A stretch of DNA of 24,502 bases, taken from the NCBI GenBank assembly GCA_019323525.1, contig JAHWHD010000018.1, positions 1 to 24,502 of the forward strand, read 5' to 3'. The notes under the pieces were generated by a model, which searched no databases, was not told the origin of the DNA, and saw only the letters and a program-made list of their open reading frames with translations. A program made the translations under genes and the position numbers. Positions 1 to 6,720 of this stretch are shown piece after piece (position 1 is the first letter of the stretch; each line of letters opens with the position of its first letter). The stretch is from Candidatus Woesearchaeota archaeon. GTDB taxonomy: Archaea > Nanobdellota > Nanobdellia > Woesearchaeales > JAHWHD01.

Positions 1-458
1 ATCTCGTCGTCTTTCAAGCCATGGAACTTTTCAGGTAATGGCCTTAATGATTTTGATAACAGCTCAAACTCCTTAACGTATACAGTTATCTCGCCTTTCT
101 TTGTCTTGAAGATGTGGCCTTTCGCACCTATGATATCGCCGATGTCAGTCTTTTTGAAGACGTTGTAAGCGTCTTTTCCTACATCATCTTCCCTGAAGTA
201 TAGTTGAAGGTCTCCTTTCATGTCGCGTATAGTCACAAAGGATGCTTTGCCCATCTCTCTTCTCAGCATTATCCTGCCCGCCACAGAGAGTTGGGCTTTC
301 TTGTCATCCTCGCCAGCCTTGAGCTTGCTGTACTTGGCAAGTATATCAGAAGAATGATGCTGGTGGTCAAAAGTATAAGGATAAGGGTCTACGCCTAGCT
401 CTCTAATCTGGTTTAGCTTTTCAATACGTTCTTTTATAAGCCTGTCTTCAGGTTCCAT
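1..458 (-). CDS. lysS: Lysyl-tRNA synthetase, class II (N-terminal part, cut by window edge)
   Basis: Charges tRNA-Lys with lysine in the cytoplasm. The 152 visible residues begin MEPEDRLIKERIEKL and cover the N-terminal helix and the OB-fold anticodon-binding domain (VAGRIMLRREMGKASF, then GDLQLYF). They end with LRPLPEKFHGLKDDE, which is the typical join to the class II catalytic core in LysRS. The catalytic motifs lie beyond the left edge. The ATG at 456-458 is chosen because a TATA box at 481-490 (minus-strand reading atttatatac) predicts transcription starting at about 459, so the mRNA would be leaderless. The LPEKFHG region separates it from AspRS and AsnRS, which share the fold. Confidence 0.93.
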   Translation of the reverse strand, partial: MEPEDRLIKERIEKLNQIRELGVDPYPYTFDHQHHSSDILAKYSKLKAGEDDKKAQLSVAGRIMLRREMGKASFVTIRDMKGDLQLYFREDDVGKDAYNVFKKTDIGDIIGAKGHIFKTKKGEITVYVKEFELLSKSLRPLPEKFHGLKDDE

Positions 459-480
459 AAGAAAAAATATATTTGTATAT

Positions 481-490
481 GTATATAAAT
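481..490 (-). promoter_or_regulatory. TATA box of lysS
   Basis: The minus strand reads atttatatac, centred about 27 bases before the lysS ATG. This fits an archaeal promoter giving a leaderless transcript. No SD lies before the ATG. Confidence 0.6.
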
Positions 491-522
491 GTTACTGTGT
501 TATTTTAGAACTGTGTACTCAT

Positions 523-861
523 TCATTCAAGGTATTTTCTTATAATGTTCTCTGCTCTATTAACTTCTTCAGCCACAATCTTAGCAGGGGTGTCGCCGTC
601 ATATACGCCTCTACAAAAACCTATAAGTCTCCTGTCCCCGGCATCTTTCTGTTCCTGGTATACTGTAAGTGTTGTCTGCAGTGTGGTTTTTTGAACACCA
701 AGATTGTAGTGCACTTTATGACCGTTGCCTTCAAACCTTACTTCCTTTGAAGTGCCTAGAGGCCTGTCCTTTTTATCAGCGCTTACTTGCTCAAGACCAC
801 AATCTTCTAACAGATCATCCAAAGGTTTTGAGATTTTGTCTAGGTCTATGTCTTTTGGCAT
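523..861 (-). CDS. Hypothetical protein, 112 aa
   Basis: I do not recognise this family. The protein is soluble and charged, with no membrane span or signal peptide. It opens with an acidic helix-like stretch (MPKDIDLDKISKPLDDLLEDC), has a central probable beta region (KVHYNLGV, TTLQTTLTVYQ) and ends in a helix (PAKIVAEEVNRAENIIRKYLE). This alpha-beta-alpha arrangement suggests a small compact domain. The start is supported by a TATA-like sequence at 883-890 on the minus strand, 26 bases upstream, giving a leaderless mRNA. It stands alone between lysS and the divergent DUF483-like gene. The plus-strand reading frame over it is taken as a shadow. Confidence 0.75.
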   Translation of the reverse strand: MPKDIDLDKISKPLDDLLEDCGLEQVSADKKDRPLGTSKEVRFEGNGHKVHYNLGVQKTTLQTTLTVYQEQKDAGDRRLIGFCRGVYDGDTPAKIVAEEVNRAENIIRKYLE

Positions 862-882
862 AATTTGTTGAAATTATGAATG

Positions 883-890
883 TATTAAAT
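883..890 (-). promoter_or_regulatory. TATA box of the 112-aa hypothetical gene
   Basis: The minus strand reads atttaata, centred about 26 bases before the ATG at 861. This is the spacing expected for a leaderless archaeal transcript. Confidence 0.45.
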
Positions 891-924
891 AGCTTTTCTA
901 TACTAAAACCACAACATTTTTATT

Positions 925-932
925 CTTATATA
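925..932 (+). promoter_or_regulatory. TATA box of the DUF483-like gene
   Basis: cttatata, predicted to start transcription near 954. This places ATG 948 upstream of the transcript and favours ATG 963. Confidence 0.45.
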
Positions 933-962
933 CAATTAATTTGCAATATGTTTGTCAAACTA

Positions 963-1610
963 ATGGATATATTCGGGACAAAGACTCGGGCTTTAGAGAT
1001 GTTAGCAGTGTATAATGATGTAAAGCCTGTAGCAAGGCTAGGGTTTTATGATGACGAAATACCTAGAGCTCTTGAGTTCTGTGAAAAGAACGGATTGACA
1101 ATGTTGTTAAGCGATTTTAAGGTGCTTTTGACTGACAAGTATCGCGGGTATTCTGATAAAGGCGTTGCTGTAACTTTAGACGATCCTAATGATGGAATGC
1201 TGTTTGCCTACATATCAAAGGATCCTGAGAAAGCAAAACAAGCAAAATTATTTGAAAAAGAGGGTGACCAGTACAATCTTGGTTTAGCTTTGGGTTATCC
1301 GTTATGCTGTGTTGAGTTTTTTGTAAAGAACTGGGAAGAGAGAAGCAAGCTTGACAATGATTATACAGAACCGTGCGTCAATAATTCAGTTGGCGCGAGT
1401 TTTCCGTTCCATAACAATTTCTTTATGAGAGAGCAGGATACTACGTTGTTGTTTCATTTTCCGTGCACACTTAACTGTAAAGAGAGCCAGAAGCTAGCTA
1501 AACTGCACCTTGAACTGTTAAGAAAGGCTGATTCTAAGCTTGCTTACCTTTATGAGCACAGGTTAAGGAACTGGTTTGAGGTAGGAGAGAGAAGTGTTGA
1601 GTTTGATTAA
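963..1610 (+). CDS. DUF483-like cysteine-containing protein
   Basis: A 215-aa protein that resembles archaeal DUF483 proteins, whose function is unknown. The signature is a GYPLCC pair of cysteines (residues 115-116), followed by EPC (138) and HFPCTLNC (168 and 172). The spacing suggests a metal site or redox centre, which is inference. There is no signal peptide or membrane span. The frame is open from 876, and in-frame ATGs lie at 948 and 963. A TATA box at 925-932 (cttatata) predicts transcription from about 954, so 963 is preferred and 948 is the alternative. The gene ends with a 4-base convergent overlap with the winged-helix gene. Confidence 0.7.
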   Translation: MDIFGTKTRALEMLAVYNDVKPVARLGFYDDEIPRALEFCEKNGLTMLLSDFKVLLTDKYRGYSDKGVAVTLDDPNDGMLFAYISKDPEKAKQAKLFEKEGDQYNLGLALGYPLCCVEFFVKNWEERSKLDNDYTEPCVNNSVGASFPFHNNFFMREQDTTLLFHFPCTLNCKESQKLAKLHLELLRKADSKLAYLYEHRLRNWFEVGERSVEFD

Positions 1611-2014
1611 AGCCCCAAAGCCCTATCTATTTCCATTGCAATGTTCTTTAAGTCATCAGTTGTTCTGATGATGTCTTTCTGGAGTTCTTCTATAAGCGCT
1701 TCAAGGTTGTCTACTCTTAGAATGTACTTGTTCTTGTACTGGACAACAATGCCGGCTTCTATAAGCTTGTGGAGGTGATGGACAACAGTACCTCTTGTAA
1801 GGTTTAAGCGAGCTGCTAACTCGTCAGATGTAAGAGGCTGGTGCTGTTTTGCTGCCTTAATGAGTTCAATAAATATCCTGAAACAGCTCTTGTCCTTATC
1901 CCTTAACCCGAACAAGCCGAGAGCAGAGCCAAAGTACTGCAAGTCCTTATTGATGTTATGGCCTGACGGCTTTCTTATGCTTACAATAGTGATCTTCTGG
2001 GATTTGATAATCAT
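1607..2014 (-). CDS. Winged-helix transcriptional regulator (ArsR-like), candidate chaperone regulator
   Basis: A 135-aa DNA-binding protein. Residues about 55-100 form a winged helix-turn-helix: LTSDELAARLNLTRGTVVHH is the HTH with its recognition helix, and IVVQYKNKYILRV is the beta wing. A C-terminal helix (LEALIEELQKDIIRTTDDL) probably dimerises. The family is known for archaeal repressors such as Phr, but this sequence is not close enough to call it Phr. It diverges from grpE. Its own TATA box (2037-2044) lies between the arms of an inverted repeat (2027-2059) that also touches the grpE promoter. Autoregulation and control of the chaperone operon are inferred from that layout. The mRNA is predicted to be leaderless. 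Confidence 0.85.
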   Translation of the reverse strand: MIIKSQKITIVSIRKPSGHNINKDLQYFGSALGLFGLRDKDKSCFRIFIELIKAAKQHQPLTSDELAARLNLTRGTVVHHLHKLIEAGIVVQYKNKYILRVDNLEALIEELQKDIIRTTDDLKNIAMEIDRALGL

Positions 2015-2026
2015 AGAATCATTATT

Positions 2027-2066
2027 ATCTTTCGAATTTATAAACCTTTTCCGAAAGATTTAAATA
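2027..2066. promoter_or_regulatory. Divergent promoter with inverted-repeat operator between the regulator and grpE
   Basis: A perfect 8-bp inverted repeat, ATCTTTCG (2027-2034) and CGAAAGAT (2052-2059), is separated by 17 bases. Between the arms lies tttataaa (2037-2044), placed 26 bases from the regulator's ATG as its TATA box. The right arm runs into tttaaata (2059-2066), the probable grpE TATA box, and covers its BRE position. A protein bound to both arms would cover both promoters. Operator function is inferred; the repeat and TATA positions are seen. Confidence 0.6.
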
Positions 2067-2091
2067 GTATTTGTTCAATTAAGATTATCTG

Positions 2092-2118
2092 TGTTGATAT
2101 AAGGTCAACAGAAAGGTG
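2092..2118 (+). promoter_or_regulatory. grpE leader: small inverted repeat and SD
   Basis: TGTTGA (2092-2097) and TCAACA (2105-2110) are a perfect 6-bp inverted repeat with a 7-base loop. They lie just before the SD aaaggtg (2112-2118), which precedes the grpE ATG at 2125. The repeat could be an RNA hairpin affecting the SD or a second protein site. The stem is short and weak. Confidence 0.35.
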
Positions 2119-2124
2119 CTTTAA

Positions 2125-2595
2125 ATGGCTAAAGAAAACAAGGAACAAAAACAAAAAAAAGACCAAAGGGATGAGAAGATCGCAGAGCTGACAGATACAT
2201 TGCAAAGGCTGCAAGCTGAGTTTGAGAATTATAGAAAAAGGATCGAGAAAGAGAAACAAGACTTTGCAAAGATGGCTTCTAAAGAAGTAATTCTTAAGCT
2301 ATTACCAATACTAGATAATTTTGAGCTTGCGCTAAAAAATAAAGAGTGTAATGAAGAGTTTGTTAAAGGTGTTGAGCTGATATTTTCAGAACTCTGGCAG
2401 GCATTAAGTGATGAAGGCCTAAAGAAGATAGAGGCAAAGGGCAAGTTTGATCCTTATACACAGGAGGCGTTGCTTGCAGAGGAGTCTGATAAAGAGCAGG
2501 ATACTGTGCTTGAGGTTCTCCAGCAAGGTTACTCTCTTAATGATAATGTAATTAGGCATGCAAAAGTAAAGGTTGCAAAAAATACAAAAAAATGA
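2125..2595 (+). CDS. grpE: Nucleotide exchange factor GrpE
   Basis: GrpE releases ADP from DnaK so that the chaperone can reload ATP and drop its client. The 156-aa protein has the family layout: a charged, lysine-rich start, a long dimerising coiled coil (about residues 14-55, with LQRLQAEFENYRKRIEKEK), a helical bundle (VILKLLPILDNFELAL), and a C-terminal beta domain ending in GYSLNDNVIRHAKVKVAK, a hallmark. FDPYTQEAL matches the usual FNPxxHEA motif. It is the first gene of the chaperone series, reads from the divergent promoter at 2059-2066, has an SD at 2112-2118, and overlaps the next gene by 4 bases (ATGA). Confidence 0.97.
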   Translation: MAKENKEQKQKKDQRDEKIAELTDTLQRLQAEFENYRKRIEKEKQDFAKMASKEVILKLLPILDNFELALKNKECNEEFVKGVELIFSELWQALSDEGLKKIEAKGKFDPYTQEALLAEESDKEQDTVLEVLQQGYSLNDNVIRHAKVKVAKNTKK

Positions 2596-3083
2596 TAACA
2601 AAGAACACTCCACTAAGCGAGGTATTAAAACTTGCAAAGGATTGCAAGAGGTGCGGCAGATGCTGCACTTATGGAAGCGGGTTTTTAGTGGGTGGAGATG
2701 TACAAAAGATAGCTGCGTTTTTGCAGATAACTGAGAAGGAGCTGATAGAGAATTACCTTGAAGAAGCTGAGATGTTCAATACAAAGATGTTAAGGCCAAA
2801 ATTCGACAAACCGTACGGAACATGCATCTTCCTTAAAGATGACGATTGTACTATTCATCAAGTAAAGCCTTTACACTGTCGAGTAGGCAGTCCGTGTTCA
2901 GGATATGGCGAGGAGTTAAGCGAATGGTTCAAGCTTAACTTTTGCGTCAATCCAAGCGATGCTGAGTCAATCAGGCAGTGGGCTTTGTATTTAGAGAATA
3001 ACAAAACAATACCAGGAGGAGAGCTTCTGGATCTAGTAGATGGGGAGAGACTAAAAAAGATACTGAGGTTTGAGGAACTATGA
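2592..3083 (+). CDS. YkgJ family cysteine-cluster protein (metal-binding)
   Basis: A 163-aa cytoplasmic protein with the YkgJ / CxxCxxCC signature: C18-x2-C21-x2-C24-C25, then GTCIFL (C78), DDCTIHQVKPLHCR (C86, C96), and later C102 and C118. The family is thought to chelate zinc or iron; its reaction is unknown. Some members sit in flagellar or stress operons, so the context is not diagnostic. It overlaps grpE and the following Nudix gene by 4 bases at each end, indicating coupled translation in one operon. No membrane span is seen. Confidence 0.88.
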   Translation: MITKNTPLSEVLKLAKDCKRCGRCCTYGSGFLVGGDVQKIAAFLQITEKELIENYLEEAEMFNTKMLRPKFDKPYGTCIFLKDDDCTIHQVKPLHCRVGSPCSGYGEELSEWFKLNFCVNPSDAESIRQWALYLENNKTIPGGELLDLVDGERLKKILRFEEL

Positions 3084-3457
3084 AAACAGTCACAGCCATA
3101 ATCGTCAAAGATGACAAGATTCTTCTAGAAAGAAGGACAGAGGAACCGTTCAAAGGTAAGTGGGTGATGCCAGGAGGCCATGTCGAAAAGAACGAGGATG
3201 TTGAGAAAGCTGTGATAAGAGAGGTCAAGGAAGAGACTGGACTGGATTTTTATGATATCAATTTTGTAAAGCAGTATCCAGAGATGTTTCCAGAGTATAA
3301 ATGGGAGGCAATAACTTATGTTTTTGCAGGGAATGTCAAAGGGGAATTAAAAGCGAATGTTGAGAGCGACATGCTCAGGTTTGTTCAGCTTTCAAAGGTA
3401 GAAGAGCTTGACATGGGTTTTGAGCATAAACGGATAATAAAAGAGGTGTTGCTATAA
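3080..3457 (+). CDS. NUDIX hydrolase
   Basis: A 125-aa pyrophosphohydrolase of the Nudix fold, the usual minimum length for a single domain. The Nudix box is complete: G33, x5, E39, x7, REVKEETGL (47-55), with the metal-binding E48, E51 and E52. The strand before it, KWVMPGGHV, is typical of MutT-like enzymes acting on nucleoside diphosphate-linked compounds. Substrate cannot be told from sequence. A housecleaning role on damaged nucleotides would fit a stress operon, but that is inference. The 5' end overlaps the YkgJ gene, and its stop codon overlaps the next start (TAATG at 3455-3459). Confidence 0.93.
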   Translation: MKTVTAIIVKDDKILLERRTEEPFKGKWVMPGGHVEKNEDVEKAVIREVKEETGLDFYDINFVKQYPEMFPEYKWEAITYVFAGNVKGELKANVESDMLRFVQLSKVEELDMGFEHKRIIKEVLL

Positions 3458-3924
3458 TGGAGATAAAGATAGTTGAGATAGATGACTATGAAAAGTTGGT
3501 TCCTATACTGAAACAAGGTTTTCCAAAACATAACATATTCAGTAAAAATGATGCTGAGATTTTGCAGTATCTTAGGGATTATGATGCTTGTGATGATAGT
3601 TTTGGTCTGATGTATATAGACGCAGGCGTTAAAGGATGTATTTTTGCAAAGCCGAGGATTGTTACAGAAAAGCACACTGTATGGAGGCTTAACCATGAGG
3701 TGTTTGCTAACGAGGATATGGCAGGAATGCTTGTTGAAGAGGCTGAAAAGATGATTGCAGACAGTGAAGGGAGTGTTAAGATCGAGCTGGGGCTGGCAGA
3801 GAATGAAACTGACAAAGTTAAGCTATTCGAGTCGCTAGGATATAAGAAAGAGGGCGAGCTTGAGAACCATTACAGGTTCGGAGAAAAAACCATACTGATT
3901 GGCAAGACCCTGAGAGGTGCTTAG
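3457..3924 (+). CDS. GNAT-like acetyltransferase
   Basis: A 155-aa protein with a GNAT-like layout. The N-terminus (KIVEIDDYEKLVPIL) resembles the first strand and helix. The end (LFESLGYKKEGELENHYR, then TILIGKTL) is the characteristic motif B and final strand of GNAT enzymes. The acetyl-CoA loop normally written RxxGxG/A is not clear: the matching stretch is VFANEDMAGMLVEEAEKMI, residues about 82-100. Activity may therefore be altered or lost. Substrate is unknown. The gene shares one base with the Nudix stop codon and abuts the following gene, so it is operonic. Confidence 0.7.
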   Translation: MEIKIVEIDDYEKLVPILKQGFPKHNIFSKNDAEILQYLRDYDACDDSFGLMYIDAGVKGCIFAKPRIVTEKHTVWRLNHEVFANEDMAGMLVEEAEKMIADSEGSVKIELGLAENETDKVKLFESLGYKKEGELENHYRFGEKTILIGKTLRGA

Positions 3925-4245
3925 ATGCAAAAACAAAGAATGATGTTAAAGGCTGAGGCAATATTGAGGTATTTTTTAGGTACATCCGATAAGGTCGAGA
4001 CGCTTGTGATGTGCAAACCTAACAACGTTGACCTTGTGTGCTATGACCAGAGTTTATATGAAGCAATTGGGTCGTTAAACCCAGAGGAAAAGCAGGATGC
4101 TCTTAGAAAGCTTACAAAGTTCCTTGAAAGTGTAGAGGTGGTGTCTTTCAGGGAAAAGACTAACAATGAAAGAATCATACTAAAACAGGAGAGGGTTGAC
4201 GAGTTAAGGTCAGCTGGAGGAAAAAATGGAACAGAAAAAGATTAA
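3925..4245 (+). CDS. Conserved-looking hypothetical protein, 106 aa
   Basis: I do not assign a family. The start follows the previous stop directly (TAGATG). Residues 10-28 form a helix (AEAILRYFLGTSDKVETL), followed by VDLVCYDQSLYEAIGSL and a helical stretch (EEKQDALRKLTKFLESVEVV). The pattern faintly recalls the first half of a PIN nuclease domain, but the usual first aspartate and the later acidic residues are not visible, so nuclease activity is not claimed. The 3' end overlaps the DUF3467 gene by 20 bases. Confidence 0.7.
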   Translation: MQKQRMMLKAEAILRYFLGTSDKVETLVMCKPNNVDLVCYDQSLYEAIGSLNPEEKQDALRKLTKFLESVEVVSFREKTNNERIILKQERVDELRSAGGKNGTEKD

Positions 4246-4588
4246 TCTTTCGATAACAGACGGAGACGCATTTTTTGCACATGAACTTTCTATAAACTTT
4301 AACCCTATGCAGTTCATATTTGATTTCAAGAATGTTACTCCAAGGATAGACCCAAGGAGCAGAGAAAGGAATACCCTGTGCATGGTGCATAATGTAATAA
4401 TGACTGATCCGTACCATGCAAAGCAGATACTTGAACTTTTGAAGACTGTAGTGGAGAGGTATGAAAAGGAGTTTGGAAAGATCGACAAGCCAAAGGCTCT
4501 AAAGTCTTTGGAGAAAAAAGTCAAGAAGGACGTTAAAAACAATGAGGAGAAAAAGACTACTAGAGAGACTCCTCACTATCTAGGTTAA
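4226..4588 (+). CDS. DUF3467 family protein
   Basis: A 120-aa protein. Residues 1-90 match the DUF3467 pattern: a strand pair with FFAHELSINFNPMQFIFDF, then NVIMTDPYHAKQILELLKTVVERYEKEFGKI. The family is small and uncharacterised, found in bacteria and archaea. The C-terminal 30 residues are a lysine-rich, low-complexity tail (EKKVKKDVKNNEEKK) that could contact nucleic acid; this is inference. An SD-like ggagg lies before the ATG (ctggaggaaaaa, about 4214-4225). It is the last gene before the dnaK leader. Confidence 0.85.
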   Translation: MEQKKINLSITDGDAFFAHELSINFNPMQFIFDFKNVTPRIDPRSRERNTLCMVHNVIMTDPYHAKQILELLKTVVERYEKEFGKIDKPKALKSLEKKVKKDVKNNEEKKTTRETPHYLG

Positions 4589-4613
4589 AAGAGGCTGAGA
4601 ATAAACAAATTCA

Positions 4614-4701
4614 TAGGAGGTAAAAAAATGACTAAAGCCAACAAAAATCAACGATTTTTGAGGCTTCAGCATTTTTGTCTTCCAAGGAGGTAAAAAAAAT
4701 G
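4614..4701 (+). promoter_or_regulatory. dnaK leader with duplicated SD/start segment and alternative hairpins
   Basis: aggaggtaaaaaaatgactaaagc at 4615-4638 is repeated at 4685-4709 with one extra A, so the leader has two near-identical initiation sites, ATG 4628 and ATG 4699. Between them CAAAAATC (4642-4649) can pair with GATTTTTG (4653-4660), a perfect 8-bp stem with loop AAC. The same CAAAAAT can alternatively pair with ATTTTTG at 4671-4677. Two exclusive structures are therefore possible. Regulation through them is inference. Confidence 0.6.
4628..4693 (+). CDS. Predicted 21-aa leader peptide upstream of dnaK
   Basis: The ORF opens MTKANKNQRF, almost copying the first four residues of DnaK (MTKA), and ends CLPRR. 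It has a strong SD, aggaggt at 4615-4621, six bases before the ATG. Its TAA stop (4691-4693) lies inside or directly against the dnaK SD aaggaggt (4684-4691), so a ribosome finishing the peptide would sit on the dnaK initiation site. It may regulate dnaK translation, or it may be debris of a local duplication. The peptide itself has no recognised domain. Confidence 0.5.
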   Translation: MTKANKNQRFLRLQHFCLPRR

Positions 4702-6522
4702 ACTAAAGCTATAGGAATCGATCTCGGTACAACCTTCTCAGCTGTTGCTGTGATGGAAGGAGGAAAAGCTACTATTATCCCGAGCGCTGAAGGAGGAAGG
4801 ACTGTGCCGAGCGTTGTATTAATTAAAGACGGTGAAAGGGTTGTGGGCCAGATTGCAAGGAACCAGGCAATAACTAACCCAGAACATACAGTGAGAAGTA
4901 TCAAAAGGCACATGGGTGAAGACTTCAAAGTGACAATAGAGGGCAAGGATTATGCTCCACAGGAGATATCTGCGATGATACTGCAGAAACTTAAACAGGA
5001 TGCTGAAGCGTACCTTGGGACTAAGGTAACAGATGCTGTTATCACAGTACCTGCTTATTTCACAGATTCGCAGAGGCAAGCTACTAAAGATGCAGGAAAG
5101 ATTGCTGGCCTTAACGTGTTAAGGATCATCAACGAGCCGACTGCAGCGTCGTTAGCTTACGGCCTTGACAAGGGCAAGGAGCATACCATACTCGTATTTG
5201 ACTTTGGAGGAGGCACGTTTGATGTTAGCATACTCGAGCTTGGAGACGGAGTCTTTGAGGTTAAAGCCACCAACGGCGACAACCATCTTGGGGGAGATGA
5301 TATAGATGACCTTCTTATAGATAAGATGGCTCTTGATTTCAAGAAACAGTATGGTATAGACCTAAGAGAGGATAAAGTGGCTCACCAGCGTCTTAAAGAG
5401 TCTGCAGAGAAAGCCAAGATCGAGCTAAGCACAAAGACAAGCACAACAATCAATGTGCCGTTCATAACTGCTGATGCATCAGGTCCAAAACATCTTAACA
5501 CAGAACTGTCAAGAGCTGAGTTTGAGAAGTTGATAGACCCTATACTTGAAAGATTAAAGGGGCCTACTGAACAGGCTTTGAAAGATGCTAAGATGAGTTC
5601 TGATGACATACATAAGGTTATCTTTGTAGGAGGTTCTACAAGGATACCTTCAGTGCAGAAGCTTGTCAAGGACATCACAGGAAAGGACGGTGACAAGAGC
5701 GTAAACCCTGATGAAGCTGTTGCTTTAGGAGCGGCAATCCAGGCTGGGGTTCTAAAGGGAGATGTCAAGGATGTTCTTCTGTTAGATGTGACACCTTTAA
5801 GTTTCGGTATCGAGACACTTGGAGGGGTCTTTACAAAGTTGATTGACAAGAACACAACAATCCCTACAAAGAAGTCGCAGGTGTTCAGCACTGCAGCTGA
5901 TAACCAGCCTGCTGTTACCATCAGGATTGCTCAAGGAGAACGTCCGATGTTCAATGACAATAAACTTCTTGGACAGTTTGATCTTATTGGCATACCACCA
6001 GCTCCAAGAGGGGTTCCGCAGATCGAGGTTACATTTGACATCGATGCAAACGGGATCCTGAACGTCTCTGCAAAGGATAAAGGTACTGGCAAGGAGCAGA
6101 AGATTACAATTACAGCGAGCAGCAACCTTTCAGAGGAAGAGATTGAACAGATGAAGAAGGACGCTGAGGCGCATGCAGTAGATGACAAGAAAAAGAAGGA
6201 AGAAGCTGATGTGCTTAACCAAGCAGACTCGTTCATCTTCACAACAGAGAAGACAATGAAGGATATGGAAGGCAAGGTCGACAAGGCAAAGCTGGACCCG
6301 ATAAAGAAGCATGTTGAGGAGCTTAAGAAGCTAATGGAGAAAAAGGAAATACCTAAGATAAAGGCTAAGCTCGAGGAACTTAACAAGCTTGCACAGGAAG
6401 CTGCTACTGAACTTTACCAGAAATCTAGCCAAGAACAAACTGGAAAGAAAGAAGACAAGGGCAAATCTAAGAAAGATGAAGAAGTAGTAGATGCAGATTA
6501 CAAGGTAGAGGATGAAAAGTAA
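4699..6522 (+). CDS. dnaK: Chaperone DnaK (Hsp70)
   Basis: An ATP-driven chaperone that binds exposed hydrophobic peptide segments, working with DnaJ and GrpE in the cytosol. The 607-aa protein shows IDLGTT (7-12), the phosphate-loop VFDFGGGTFDVS (166-177), NEPTAASLAYG, FVGGSTRIP and the interdomain linker DVLLLDVTPLSFGIET, then the substrate domain and a helical lid. It lacks the insert of about 24 residues in the nucleotide-binding domain found in proteobacterial DnaK, as in Gram-positive and archaeal versions. The tail is acidic (EEVVDADYKVEDEK). Archaeal dnaK genes are generally regarded as acquired from bacteria. ATG 4699 is chosen over an upstream in-frame TTG (4675) because of its SD at 4684-4691 and the start of homology. 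Confidence 0.98.
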   Translation: MTKAIGIDLGTTFSAVAVMEGGKATIIPSAEGGRTVPSVVLIKDGERVVGQIARNQAITNPEHTVRSIKRHMGEDFKVTIEGKDYAPQEISAMILQKLKQDAEAYLGTKVTDAVITVPAYFTDSQRQATKDAGKIAGLNVLRIINEPTAASLAYGLDKGKEHTILVFDFGGGTFDVSILELGDGVFEVKATNGDNHLGGDDIDDLLIDKMALDFKKQYGIDLREDKVAHQRLKESAEKAKIELSTKTSTTINVPFITADASGPKHLNTELSRAEFEKLIDPILERLKGPTEQALKDAKMSSDDIHKVIFVGGSTRIPSVQKLVKDITGKDGDKSVNPDEAVALGAAIQAGVLKGDVKDVLLLDVTPLSFGIETLGGVFTKLIDKNTTIPTKKSQVFSTAADNQPAVTIRIAQGERPMFNDNKLLGQFDLIGIPPAPRGVPQIEVTFDIDANGILNVSAKDKGTGKEQKITITASSNLSEEEIEQMKKDAEAHAVDDKKKKEEADVLNQADSFIFTTEKTMKDMEGKVDKAKLDPIKKHVEELKKLMEKKEIPKIKAKLEELNKLAQEAATELYQKSSQEQTGKKEDKGKSKKDEEVVDADYKVEDEK

Positions 6523-6524
6523 AG

Positions 6525-6543
6525 ATTTTTAAATTGTTTTTTT
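6525..6543 (+). promoter_or_regulatory. Promoter (TATA) of the 53-aa gene, overlapping a T-rich stretch after dnaK
   Basis: ttttaaat at about 6527-6534 is centred about 28 bases before the ATG at 6559, which fits near-leaderless initiation. The following run of T (6536-6543) could terminate dnaK transcripts. No clear SD lies before ATG 6559, supporting a fresh promoter here. Confidence 0.45.
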
Positions 6544-6558
6544 ATTATTGGTTCGAAC

Positions 6559-6720
6559 ATGGACTATAACCTTTTGATCGGGATAGGAGCATTTCTGGCC
6601 ACTTATTATACCATGAGGTATCTGTTTTTCAGGAGGGCCAAGAAGGTTATAGATGTTGAGAAGGATCTTTCAAGGATTCTTGACAATGATGAGTACAAAG
6701 TAAAGGGGAGATTTGAATGA
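6559..6720 (+). CDS. Small single-span membrane protein, 53 aa
   Basis: The ORF begins MDYNLLIGIGAFLATYY. Residues 4-24 form one hydrophobic span, followed by RRAKKV and an acidic or charged cytoplasmic tail (DVEKDLSRILDNDEY). The positive-inside pattern puts the C-terminus in the cytoplasm. It overlaps the next gene by 4 bases (ATGA, 6717-6720) and has its own TATA box, so it looks like the first gene of the segment leading to the two HD proteins and dnaJ. Family not recognised; a membrane tether or small regulatory subunit is possible. Confidence 0.7.
   Translation: MDYNLLIGIGAFLATYYTMRYLFFRRAKKVIDVEKDLSRILDNDEYKVKGRFE

Noticed and set aside
204..398. Plus-strand frame of 64 aa inside lysS
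   Set aside because: It overlaps the clearly coding lysS region and has no recognisable motif.
3925..4245. PIN-domain toxin for the 106-aa protein
   Set aside because: The first conserved aspartate and later acidic residues of PIN domains are not visible, and no antitoxin-like gene is adjacent.
4675..4698. TTG at 4675 as the dnaK start
   Set aside because: It would place the strong SD inside the gene, and homology starts at the ATG at 4699.
5382..5921. A 179-aa reading frame on the minus strand inside dnaK
   Set aside because: It lies wholly within the strongly supported dnaK gene, has no promoter, and its translation is low-complexity and serine-rich, typical of antisense shadows.
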